This document shows, one piece after another, positions 41,131-49,231 of a stretch of DNA of 64,000 nucleotides (position 1 is its first letter; each line of letters begins with the position of its first letter). Source of the stretch: Devosia pacifica (GTDB lineage Bacteria; Pseudomonadota; Alphaproteobacteria; Rhizobiales; Devosiaceae). The notes below the pieces were generated by a model. That model did no database searches, was not told where the DNA came from, and worked only from the letters and a program-made list of their open reading frames with translations. The stretch is taken from assembly GCF_014652635.1 (NCBI RefSeq), contig NZ_BMZE01000003.1:501268-565267 (forward strand). Reading direction: 5' to 3'. A program made the position numbers and the translations under genes.

Positions 41131-42734
41131 CACCGGAGGGCCAGACGCCGCCGGATGAAGGCGAAGCCCCGGCACCGGGTGGTGGCGGCGGTGGAGGTGG
41201 GGGCGGCACGCCAACGCCACTCGCCACACTGGAGGACGGCGTTCTGACTATTCAAAAGGCGGCTACGCTATCCACGGTCAACGGGGATTGGATGCTCGCA
41301 GCCGGAAACCAGAGCGTCACGCTTACTCCCGATGAAGTAGCTGAGGTTACTGAGATCGCGTTGACTGGCGCAAGTGTTCAACTTAATGCGCATGCAGCAG
41401 CTCTACATGAGAAAAATCTGGAAGTCACAGGGGCGGGGCAACTGAATATCACTGGCCTCACAATTGATGAAGCCGAAGTTGGCTCCCCCCTTGAGGCAAA
41501 CTACGAGCTTGAAGGCGTAATTCCGAATATTGAAGTACCGTTCCTAGTCAATAACTCCGAGGCCGACGCCATAAAGGCCGCTTGGGACATTTGGGACGAC
41601 CAGTACGTCAAGGCGCGCGAGGAAGACTCGCAGGAAGGCTACTACGTTGACGAGATAAACGCCGGCATGATCGAGACGGGCATTCGATACGTCGGGTACC
41701 TCGAGAACGGTGGCGAACCTTTCACCGACTTCGGGGCCAAGGTTACCAATTCTCGCGACCAAAGTCTGCACGACAACTTGCTCGGGAACTTGAATAAGGA
41801 TTCGCTGATGGGCCGAAACCTTCCAGATGATGTTGAAACAGAATTTCTGGAGCGAATTCCGGACGATTACGAGGCGCGCCCGGTGTTTTCGGGCAATGAC
41901 AGTGCTTACGGCTCGGCCACCCACGACGCTGTTCGTGTTTTCGACTACAACAAGGGTTGGGACCGCTCGGACTACCTCATTGATGTCGACGACGGCGGAT
42001 TGGATCCGGCGGCACTTAACGGTGACAACATGTGGGTCGGTTCGGGCATACCAGGCGAGGGTGATTTCGTTATTGCTCGCCATGAGGGCGCTGGTATCGA
42101 ACTGGCAATTAGAGCCAGAGATCGATTCGACGCCGACGTCACTAACGAAGGTGGCGGCAACTTCCAGGCAGAAGGGGGTGTATACATCCGCCAGAGCGAC
42201 GGGGCCGAATTTGCGGAGTGGAGTTTCGACTTTTCGATCGCGACTGGCTTAAACGGATCGGAATCCAGCCTCAGCGACTTCACGTTCGAGCTTTACTTTG
42301 ATCTGGACGCAACGGAAAGCACCTCATTTATCTTTGCGGAACTGACCGATCTTGACGCCTTGAGTGGCGAATCGGATGGGACTTTTGAGGCGTTCCGGAT
42401 CGTCAACGCCGACGACTTCTCGCTACAAGACGCGCAGGCTGTATGGAACGCCCCAGACCTACTCCTATTCGTTGACAACGTCGGAGAAACTGACGCTGTT
42501 GGCGGCGCGCAGGTTGCCCAGAACTCGCAAAACTACCATTTTGGGTTTGTTGAAGAATTTCTCCAAGCTTACTCCTCTAAGACATACGGTCAGGAATGGG
42601 ATTACGAAGATGGCGTATTCACAATCGGATTGAACGCCATCGACGCCAACGGAAGTGTAGTTGCCAACAGCGAAATGCAGGTGTTCGTGGGAATGGGTGG
42701 CGCATCGGCTTTCGATGACAACTTAGTAGCCTAG
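40614..42734 (+). CDS. Second large DUF4214 multidomain surface protein (706 aa)
   Basis: It begins with the same module as the protein at 37741: two DUF4214 units in residues 3-115, a helical part to about 172, then a GGGGGGGGG linker near 190-197. The remaining 500 residues differ fully. A short beta-rich part (200-290) is followed by a long acidic domain (from about 300) with DDGGLDPAALNGDNMWVGSG and FTFELYFDLDATESTSF, which resembles calcium-dependent beta-sandwich domains but matches no family I know. There is no signal peptide or cysteine, which is consistent with type I export. It has its own upstream region and a terminator. Confidence 0.87.
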   Translation: MASVQGVYIAIFGRPADPVGLAYWNEVTDNGQNLSQMIAAFTDAPEFEERFAGQSNSEIVTAIYQALFGREPDAEGLAFYTDALDNGTLPIETIAINILDGAQNEDAQIIQNKEAAADVFTASLDTPEEIAAYSGANAEAYGQQFLNQVTADPDSVPTGEEIEEAIEEVLALPPEGQTPPDEGEAPAPGGGGGGGGGGTPTPLATLEDGVLTIQKAATLSTVNGDWMLAAGNQSVTLTPDEVAEVTEIALTGASVQLNAHAAALHEKNLEVTGAGQLNITGLTIDEAEVGSPLEANYELEGVIPNIEVPFLVNNSEADAIKAAWDIWDDQYVKAREEDSQEGYYVDEINAGMIETGIRYVGYLENGGEPFTDFGAKVTNSRDQSLHDNLLGNLNKDSLMGRNLPDDVETEFLERIPDDYEARPVFSGNDSAYGSATHDAVRVFDYNKGWDRSDYLIDVDDGGLDPAALNGDNMWVGSGIPGEGDFVIARHEGAGIELAIRARDRFDADVTNEGGGNFQAEGGVYIRQSDGAEFAEWSFDFSIATGLNGSESSLSDFTFELYFDLDATESTSFIFAELTDLDALSGESDGTFEAFRIVNADDFSLQDAQAVWNAPDLLLFVDNVGETDAVGGAQVAQNSQNYHFGFVEEFLQAYSSKTYGQEWDYEDGVFTIGLNAIDANGSVVANSEMQVFVGMGGASAFDDNLVA

Positions 42735-42765
42735 TTCATCTTTACCGGTCCGTTCTTAGCAACAG

Positions 42766-42792
42766 GGGGCAGAGATTTCTCTCTGCCCCTTT
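42766..42792. terminator. Terminator between the DUF4214 and serralysin-type genes
   Basis: GGGGCAGAGA and TCTCTGCCCC form a perfect ten-base stem with a four-base loop followed by TTTCC, 31 bases after the DUF4214 stop. The convergent protease gene ends at 42830, so it can act for both. Confidence 0.82.
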
Positions 42793-42829
42793 CCTTGTTG
42801 TGCGGCCGTGAGTCGGCATCTCTTTCAGC

Positions 42830-44758
42830 CTACCCCCAAACCTCGCTCCACTGGGCATGCGAGACGGAGACGATCTCCGTTTCCTTGCCCAGCGGCTCCG
42901 AGGCAGTTGTGGCGAGGGAGACGTTCTGGCGGTTTTCGTCGCTTTGGGCGAAGGCGAGAAGGACATGGGCGCGGTCGGCGCCGTCTTCTAGGCGGCCGAT
43001 CCAGTAGTCGAGCCCGCCAGCTTCGCCTTCACGGCCAAGAACGTTGTTGTAAAGCTGGTTGACGTAATCGGCATTGCCGAGCGTCTCGACCTCGCCGAAG
43101 CGCTGGCCGAATTCCGGCGAGTAGAGAAGCGAGCCGGCCATGTGCAGCATGTCGTCGCTGCTGTCGATGACACCGCTCCAATAGGCCTCGCCATCGGCAT
43201 CGAGTTCGCGCCCGAAGGCTGCCTTATAGAGCAGCATGATGTCTTCGAGGAATTCGCCGGAGGCAGCAGTGACTGGCTGGCCGAGCAGCGAATAGATGCC
43301 GTCATTGGTGGCCAGAAACTCGATACCCGTGGCCTTTACCGAGCCGCCATCATAGCTGATGGTGAGGGTTGTCTTGGCATCGCCGGTGATCTCGAGCGCC
43401 TCGAAAGCAAAGTCGAGCACCAGCGTATCGCTACCTGCGCCGCCGGTGACACTGTTGGTGCCGGCGCCGGGGATGAACACGTCGTTGCCGGCGCCGCCGA
43501 TCAGCGTATCGTTGCCATCGGCCTTGATCGGGGCGATATCGACCGAGATCATGTCGCGCACATTGATGCTGACCAGATCCAGTTCGTTGCCGAGATAACC
43601 GCCGACCAGGATATTGTTGCCGGCCACGCCTTCAAGGCGGTCATCGCCGGCGCCACCCATCAGCAGATTGGCGGCTTCATTGCCGGAGATGGTATCATTG
43701 CCGCTGCCACCGACGGCGTTTTCGATCAGGGCGCGGGTGTCGCCATCGACGAGCTGCGCCAGAGCGACATTGCCGGGCGCAGTCTTGCCGGCGCCGAGAT
43801 CCGCCAGCTGGCGACCGCCGAAATCGGACCAGCCACCTGCGGACAGATCGATCTTGAGGTCCGCCTTGTAGTTCGACAGCTCGAGCGTATCGCGGCCACC
43901 GCCGTCCCAGATGGTTTCAAACACCTTGTTGGCGCTCGGGGCGCCCTGGCCGACGCCGTTGATCGACTTCTCGCCGGTGGTCTCGCTCCAGCGATAGACG
44001 GTGTTGCCGGAGCGGGTGTTGTAGTTGGCGCCATAGAGCGCCTGCACCGCCGCGATGTCGCGCATCATCGGGCCCTGAGCGTAGCTGTTCGACTCGTTGG
44101 TGTAACCACCACCAATATTGGCGCCGGCATAGGAGCGATAGCTCATGATGGAATAGGCCATTGAATCGATGGCCGACAACGCAGCCTGAGCGGCGGAGGG
44201 CGTCCCCTGCCCGGCTGCTGCATCATGCAGCCCGCCGGCGCAACACGGGCAAAGGCCCTCGGCTGCCAGCAGTTCAGCCTCGACACTCGCGGCACCGGAC
44301 ATCTTGGCATCGTGCGGATGGCTGAGACCAAGCGCATGTCCGATCTCGTGCATGATGGTCATATAGGCATACTTGCCCAGTTCCGGGTTATCATTGAAGC
44401 GCGCATCGCCGATCCAGACGTCGCCGCCAGTACCGGCAGTCGACGGACCATAGGCCCAGGCGGTCGAAGGCTTGCCGGAGTTGGCGAGGCGGATCTCGGC
44501 GCCGTCTGCAGAGGTTTCGGTGAAGCTGATACCGGCAACATCGGACCAGGCATCGAAGGCAGCGCGCGCCGCGCTCTTCTGAGACGCATCGAAGCCGGAG
44601 AAACTATCGTTGGCCTCACCAAGACCATAGCCTGCCCCGTAGGTGCTGGCGCTGGAGGCGAAGCCGTAGCTGATGGTGGCGGCGGCCCACTTGGCCGGTG
44701 TGAGAAGATCGTCGACAAATTTTGCGCCGGTGGCGGAAACTCTTTCAGTGGCACCCAT
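42830..44758 (-). CDS. Serralysin-like M10 metalloprotease with RTX repeats and C-terminal DUF4214
   Basis: I choose the ATG at 44758 (MGATERVSATG) after CGAGGAAC; an ATG at 44779 is an alternative. The 642-residue protein has no signal peptide. The zincin motif is H137-E-I-G-H141-A-L-G-L-S-H147, with Met-turn S203-I-M-S-Y207. Calcium-binding RTX nonapeptides follow (GGSGNDTISGNEAANLLMGG, GGAGNDVF), and then two DUF4214 units in about 520-620. Type I substrates of this kind are activated by calcium outside the cell. Oddly, C170-P-C-C173 sits in an insert between the zinc site and Met-turn, in an otherwise cysteine-free protein. It may process the neighbouring surface proteins. Confidence 0.93.
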   Translation of the reverse strand: MGATERVSATGAKFVDDLLTPAKWAAATISYGFASSASTYGAGYGLGEANDSFSGFDASQKSAARAAFDAWSDVAGISFTETSADGAEIRLANSGKPSTAWAYGPSTAGTGGDVWIGDARFNDNPELGKYAYMTIMHEIGHALGLSHPHDAKMSGAASVEAELLAAEGLCPCCAGGLHDAAAGQGTPSAAQAALSAIDSMAYSIMSYRSYAGANIGGGYTNESNSYAQGPMMRDIAAVQALYGANYNTRSGNTVYRWSETTGEKSINGVGQGAPSANKVFETIWDGGGRDTLELSNYKADLKIDLSAGGWSDFGGRQLADLGAGKTAPGNVALAQLVDGDTRALIENAVGGSGNDTISGNEAANLLMGGAGDDRLEGVAGNNILVGGYLGNELDLVSINVRDMISVDIAPIKADGNDTLIGGAGNDVFIPGAGTNSVTGGAGSDTLVLDFAFEALEITGDAKTTLTISYDGGSVKATGIEFLATNDGIYSLLGQPVTAASGEFLEDIMLLYKAAFGRELDADGEAYWSGVIDSSDDMLHMAGSLLYSPEFGQRFGEVETLGNADYVNQLYNNVLGREGEAGGLDYWIGRLEDGADRAHVLLAFAQSDENRQNVSLATTASEPLGKETEIVSVSHAQWSEVWG

Positions 44759-44770
44759 TGTACGTTCCTC

Positions 44771-44792
44771 GAACAACATTTCCCTGTTGTTC
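44771..44792 (-). promoter_or_regulatory. Leader hairpin at the protease translation start
   Basis: GAACAACA (44771-44778) and TGTTGTTC (44785-44792) are perfect eight-base arms with a six-base loop, next to the ribosome site and covering the alternative start at 44779. It could tune translation of the protease. Confidence 0.5.
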
Positions 44793-44815
44793 TCAGAGGT
44801 ACAGGAGCCGAATTA

Positions 44816-44846
44816 CCGCATTTTCCGCGAAAAACTCCGCATTTTC
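44816..44846. promoter_or_regulatory. Two direct repeats CCGCATTTTC, 21 bases apart
   Basis: The ten-base sequence CCGCATTTTC occurs at 44816-44825 and again at 44837-44846, exactly two helical turns apart, upstream of the protease start. This is a typical arrangement for a response-regulator-type tandem site. The regulator is not known. Confidence 0.4.
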
Positions 44847-45110
44847 TGATGCAAATTCAGCTATTGGTAATATTAATTTTGCATGAATCTAGATTTTTAC
44901 TTTGTATTCACTGTCCACCTTCTGCAGTTAACCTAGCGAAGCTGCTTGATCCACCTCAATATCGTTAAACTACCAGGCTCTGGATCGGCCCTATGAACGC
45001 ACGTAATACGGTCGCGACTTGGTAGCATTTCAACAGGCACGAACGTGGCTGCCTTGATTGTTTAAAGAGCGCCAGCCAAATTGCGGCCGATTCCCAGCCC
45101 GGAGCACCCC

Positions 45111-46214
45111 GTGAAGGTTCTGCATGTCTTCAAGACCTATCTGCCAGACTCCTTTACCGGCATCGAGCGGGTAATCTGGCAACTTGCTCAAGGCAGCGCG
45201 GCGCATGGGGTGAGCAGCGGCGTGTTCTTTCTCAGCCGTGAGCCAAAGGCGGGGCGCTACGCGGTCGGAGACCATTGGGCGGAAGCCGCCCGGCAGGACC
45301 TTTACGTCGCCTCGACGGGAATATCCCTCTCAGCCTTTTCGCATTTCTCGCGGCTGGCGCGGGAAGCCGACCTTGTGCACTACCATTACCCGTGGCCGCT
45401 GATGGACCTGCTGCACCACGCCGCCCGGCACGGCAAACCCAGCGTTGCCACCTATCACTCTGATATCGTCAAGCAGAAGCGGCTGAGGCATTTCTATGCA
45501 CCGCTGATGCACAGCTTTCTTGAGCGCATGGACGCCATTGTCGCGACATCGCCGAATTACGTTCACTCAAGCCCGGTGCTGGCTCGGTATCGCGACAAGA
45601 CGTCTGTGATCCCGATCGGGCTTGATGGTGCCGGTGCGCCGCCTGATCCGGCGACACTCGATAGTTGGCGACAGCGCCTTGGCGATAGGTTCTTTTTGTT
45701 TGTCGGTGCACCGCGTTATTACAAGGGTATTGAATTTCTGCTGCGCGCAGCGAAGACAACCGGCCTACCGGTCGCGATTGCCGGTCAGGGCGAGCTCGAC
45801 CCTGACCTGAAAGCACTGGCAGGGACGAATGTGCACCTGCTTGGCCGCGTCAGTGACGACGACAAGGCCGCTTTGCTGGCGCTGTCTCAGGCGTTCGTCT
45901 TCCCATCGCAGTTGCGCTCCGAGGCCTTTGGAGTGGCACTGCTTGAGGCGGCGTTCGCCGGCAAGCCGATGATCAGCTGCGAGCTTGGGACCGGCACCAG
46001 CTATATCAATATTGATGGGCAAACCGGGATCGTCATTCCGCCGGCAGATGCCGATGCGCTGGGCACAGCCATGCAGCGCCTCGATGGCGACGTTGAGATG
46101 CGCAGCCGCTTTGGCGCCGCCGCAAGGGCGCGCGCCGAAGACCTGTTTCGCGCCGAGACCATGATCGATGACTATGTCAGCCTTTATCGGCGGGTGATCG
46201 AGGAACGCCGGTGA
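45111..46214 (+). CDS. Family 4 glycosyltransferase, start of polysaccharide operon
   Basis: The GTG at 45111 follows CGGAG and begins MKVLHVFKTYLPDSFTGIERVIWQL, a normal GT-B N terminus; a TTG-led extension from 45081 is less likely. The 367-residue protein has VHYHYPWPLMDL and TYHSDIVKQKRL in the acceptor half, and FVGAPRYYKGIEFLLRAA plus the EX7E motif in RSEAFGVALLEAAFAGKPM in the donor half. It resembles O-antigen mannosyl- or N-acetylglucosaminyltransferases such as WbaZ-like proteins. Its stop overlaps the next gene (GTGA). Confidence 0.9.
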   Translation: MKVLHVFKTYLPDSFTGIERVIWQLAQGSAAHGVSSGVFFLSREPKAGRYAVGDHWAEAARQDLYVASTGISLSAFSHFSRLAREADLVHYHYPWPLMDLLHHAARHGKPSVATYHSDIVKQKRLRHFYAPLMHSFLERMDAIVATSPNYVHSSPVLARYRDKTSVIPIGLDGAGAPPDPATLDSWRQRLGDRFFLFVGAPRYYKGIEFLLRAAKTTGLPVAIAGQGELDPDLKALAGTNVHLLGRVSDDDKAALLALSQAFVFPSQLRSEAFGVALLEAAFAGKPMISCELGTGTSYINIDGQTGIVIPPADADALGTAMQRLDGDVEMRSRFGAAARARAEDLFRAETMIDDYVSLYRRVIEERR

Positions 46215-47125
46215 CCCGCACAGTTCTTGTCACCGGCGGAAGCGGCTTTGCCGGTTCGGCGGTCGTTCCGGCGCTCGAGGCTGCCGGATGGATCGTACGG
46301 GCACCACGCGATCGGTTGCCGCTTGCGCGCGACCCGATATGGCAAGCTCATATCGAGGGGTGCGATGCGGTGGTGCATCTCGCCGGCCGGGCGCACATCA
46401 CAGCGGCGATGGCCAATGATGAGGCGCCATACTTCGAAACAAATACGCGCGCGACAGCAGCCTTGGCCGACATGGCCGCAGCTTCAGGCGTCAGCCAGTT
46501 CATTTTCGCGAGCAGTTCCAAGGTCTACGCCCCTTCGGCGGCAGCAGCCGGCGCGTGCGAAACAGACGCGCTGGCACCAGACGATGCCTATGGCCGTTCC
46601 AAACAGTCAGCAGAAGAGCAGCTTCAGGCGCTAGGCGCACGAACACCTCTGGCGATCACAACCCTCAGGCTCCCGCTGTGCTATGGCCCCGGCGTCAAGG
46701 CGCGGATGCTGTCGCTGTTCCGGCTGATTGGGCGTGGCCTCCCGCTCCCCTTTGCCAGCATCAGCGCGCGGCGCAGCTATCTCGGGCTCGACAACCTCGC
46801 TTCGGCGATCGATGCCCTGCTGGCAGCGCAGCCCACGGGCTACCGGGTTTTCAACGTCAGCGACCAGGAGGACGTGACGCTGCCGGACCTGTTGAAGCGC
46901 ATCGGCGCGGCGCTCGGGGTGCCCGTTCGGCTGTTCCCGGTTTCACCGCGCCTGATCGAGATGGCTGGCACGGTTACCGGCAAGACCGCGGAAGTCGAAC
47001 GCTTGCTGGCGCCACTGATGCTCGATAGCACCAGCCTTAGCCACAGCGTCGGCTGGCACCCGGCTGCGAGTCTTGACGAGGGGCTGGCACGCACCGCGCA
47101 GTGGTATCGCACCACGCGACAATGA
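46211..47125 (+). CDS. NAD-dependent nucleotide-sugar epimerase/dehydratase
   Basis: The 304-residue extended short-chain dehydrogenase starts with a GTG overlapping the glycosyltransferase stop. TGGSGFAGSAVV is the NAD loop, and VVHLAGRAH, the catalytic serine region FASSSKVYA and YGRSK (Tyr and Lys) are all present. It resembles UDP-GlcNAc/UDP-QuiNAc-modifying reductases such as WbpV/WbqV-like proteins that act after a 4,6-dehydratase. The WbpM-like dehydratase at 58269 could supply its substrate. Which sugar it makes is not clear from sequence. Confidence 0.88.
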   Translation: MTRTVLVTGGSGFAGSAVVPALEAAGWIVRAPRDRLPLARDPIWQAHIEGCDAVVHLAGRAHITAAMANDEAPYFETNTRATAALADMAAASGVSQFIFASSSKVYAPSAAAAGACETDALAPDDAYGRSKQSAEEQLQALGARTPLAITTLRLPLCYGPGVKARMLSLFRLIGRGLPLPFASISARRSYLGLDNLASAIDALLAAQPTGYRVFNVSDQEDVTLPDLLKRIGAALGVPVRLFPVSPRLIEMAGTVTGKTAEVERLLAPLMLDSTSLSHSVGWHPAASLDEGLARTAQWYRTTRQ

Positions 47126-47192
47126 AGCGGGTGCATTCGGCACACGTTTGGAGTAGAGGTCGGCGCGAACCGGCGCGCAGAGCGGAGCCTTC

Positions 47193-47990
47193 ATGCTGAA
47201 TTCACTTGCCAGTGCCGCCTGGCGATATCGCTACTTCATTCTCGCATCCATACAGGGTGATTTTCGCTCCCGCGTCGCCCGCAGCCGGCTGGGCTTCTTG
47301 TGGATCATCCTGGTGCCACTGGCACAGGTGGCGATCTATGCTTTCATCCTGTCGGCACTGATGACGCAGCGCCTGCCGGGGATCGATAACCGGTTCGCGT
47401 ACTCATTGTACTTGCTCGCCGGGTTCTCAGGCTGGTTCCTGTTCCTCGAAGTGATCAACCGCTGCGTCACCATCTTTCTCGACAACGCCGAAGCGCTCAA
47501 GAAGATCGCATTCCCGCGCATCGTCCTGCCGATCATCGTCGTTGGTTCATCGGTCATCAACAATCTGGTGTTTTTCGGCCTCGTGGTGCTGGCCTATGTG
47601 CTGCTCGGCCATGATCCGTTGCCGGCGATTGCCTGGTATCCGCTCCTGACGCTGATCACCGCTGCAGGCGCGGCCGGCCTTGGGCTGTCGCTGGGGGTCC
47701 TTAACGTTTTCATGCGCGATGTTGGCCAGATCGTCGGCATTGCCCTGCAGTTCGGCTTCTGGATGACGCCGATCGTCTACATGGTCGATATCCTGCCGGA
47801 ATCCGTGCGCCCGATCCTGATGCTCAACCCGATGTATTGGGTGCTCGACAGTTACCACCGCACGTTCCTTTATGGCCTGCCGCCTCAGCCGCTGGCACTG
47901 TTGGGGCTGAGTGTTTTGGCGGTCGGCCTGCTAGCCCTGGCGCTGATGCTGTTTCGCCGGGCCAGCGCAGAAATGGTGGATGTGCTGTGA
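47193..47990 (+). CDS. wzm: Polysaccharide ABC exporter, membrane subunit
   Basis: The 265-residue ABC-2-type permease has six membrane helices and the family start YRYFILASIQGDFRSRVARSRLGFLWIILVPLAQV. ALKKIAFPRIVLPI, the GLGLSLGVLNVFMRDV interface and FWMTPIVYMVDILPE follow, as in Wzm/RfbA/KpsM proteins. It exports undecaprenyl-linked O-antigen or capsule across the inner membrane. The stop overlaps the wzt GTG by GTGA, so the two subunits are made together. Confidence 0.92.
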   Translation: MLNSLASAAWRYRYFILASIQGDFRSRVARSRLGFLWIILVPLAQVAIYAFILSALMTQRLPGIDNRFAYSLYLLAGFSGWFLFLEVINRCVTIFLDNAEALKKIAFPRIVLPIIVVGSSVINNLVFFGLVVLAYVLLGHDPLPAIAWYPLLTLITAAGAAGLGLSLGVLNVFMRDVGQIVGIALQFGFWMTPIVYMVDILPESVRPILMLNPMYWVLDSYHRTFLYGLPPQPLALLGLSVLAVGLLALALMLFRRASAEMVDVL

Positions 47991-49231
47991 CGGCGCCGGT
48001 TTTGACAGTCAGCGGTGTTGGCAAGGCCTTCCGCCGCTACAAGCGCGAGATGCACCGCATTCTCAGCCTGTGCGGAATTTCGATGGCGCCGAGCGAGGAG
48101 CGCTGGGTGCTGCGCGACATCAATTTTGCCGTTGAGCCGGGACAGGCTGTCGGCATTGTCGGCCGCAACGGCGCTGGCAAAAGTACGCTTTTGAAGCTGA
48201 TCACCGGCACGATGCGCCAGACCACTGGCACCATCGCCGTCAACGGGCGGATCTCAGCCATCCTCGAGCTTGGCATGGGCTTCAACATGGAGTTCACCGG
48301 ACGCCAGAACGCCTTTCAGGCAGCCGGCATGATGGGATTCAATCAGTCCGAGATCGAAGGCGTGATCGCCGAGATCGAGGATTTTGCCGAACTCGGCGAT
48401 TATTTCGAGCAGCCGATCCGGGTGTATTCGAGCGGTATGCAGGTGCGCCTGGCCTTCGCCGTCGCCACGGCCTTTAGACCGGAAGTGCTGATCGTCGACG
48501 AAGCGCTGTCGGTGGGCGATGCGTACTTTCAATACAAGTGCTTCGACCGGATCCGTTCGTTCCGGAAACAGGGCACGACGCTGATCCTTGTGTCGCACGA
48601 CAAAGCGGCGCTGCAGAGCATTTGCGACCGCGCAATCCTGCTCGAAGCCGGGAAGGTCGCGAAGGACGGCTCGCCGGAAGAGGTTCTGGACTATTACAAT
48701 GCGCTGATCGCGGCGAAAGAAGGCGAGGAGATCGAAACGATCGCCCATCCGTCAGGTCGTGTGCAGACGATCTCGGGAGATCGGCGCGCACGCATCGAGT
48801 CCGTCGCCCTTTACGACAGTAACGGCACTGCCGTCGAAACCGTGGCGGTCGGCAAGCCCGTCGAGTTGCGGGTGACGGCGCGGGCGCATGCCGACCTTGA
48901 AAAGCTGGTGCTCGGTTTTGCGCTGAAGGACCGTTTGGGCCAGACGATGTTCGGCACCAACACGTTCTTTGCAGACCAGAGCATAGACGATGTCACCGAG
49001 GGCGAGACGTTCAGCTTCGGTTTCCGGTTCGATGCCAATCTCGGCCCCGGCAATTACTCGGTGTCGCTGGCGCTCTCGGGCGGAGAAAGCCATCTCGTCG
49101 ATAATTACGAATGGCGCGACCTGGCGATGATCTTCACGGTCGTAAACCTAGGAGAGCCGTTCGACGGGAAGACCTACATTCCCACCACAGTGGACGTGGT
49201 CCGCGGCGCCGACAAAGCCATCAGCACCTAG
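47987..49231 (+). CDS. wzt: Polysaccharide ABC exporter ATPase with C-terminal glycan-binding domain
   Basis: The start is the GTG at 47987, and the product has 414 residues. The ATPase (1-250) has Walker A GRNGAGKST, the O-antigen exporter loop NGRISAILELGMGF, signature SSGMQVRLAFAVA, Walker B LIVDEALSVGDAYF and LVSHDKAAL. Residues 280-414 form a beta-sandwich like the Wzt C-terminal carbohydrate-binding domain (VGKPVELRVTARA, GNYSVSLALSGGE). In known systems this domain recognises a chemical cap on the finished chain. Its stop overlaps that of the convergent glycosyltransferase gene (CTAG). Confidence 0.93.
   Translation: MTAPVLTVSGVGKAFRRYKREMHRILSLCGISMAPSEERWVLRDINFAVEPGQAVGIVGRNGAGKSTLLKLITGTMRQTTGTIAVNGRISAILELGMGFNMEFTGRQNAFQAAGMMGFNQSEIEGVIAEIEDFAELGDYFEQPIRVYSSGMQVRLAFAVATAFRPEVLIVDEALSVGDAYFQYKCFDRIRSFRKQGTTLILVSHDKAALQSICDRAILLEAGKVAKDGSPEEVLDYYNALIAAKEGEEIETIAHPSGRVQTISGDRRARIESVALYDSNGTAVETVAVGKPVELRVTARAHADLEKLVLGFALKDRLGQTMFGTNTFFADQSIDDVTEGETFSFGFRFDANLGPGNYSVSLALSGGESHLVDNYEWRDLAMIFTVVNLGEPFDGKTYIPTTVDVVRGADKAIST

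Larger units (their letters stand above)
44759..45110. other. Divergent AT-rich regulatory region of the protease and glycosyltransferase genes
   Basis: This 352-base gap separates the minus-strand protease from the plus-strand polysaccharide operon. The centre (44850-44930) is AT-rich, like the leaders of the large DUF4214 genes. It contains a leader hairpin and a pair of direct repeats, listed separately, and no gene. Confidence 0.55.

Noticed and set aside
41195..41215. Frameshift or assembly error at the poly-glycine GGTGGCGG run
   Set aside because: The frame stays open on both sides, and the paralogue has a similar Gly-rich linker at the same place.
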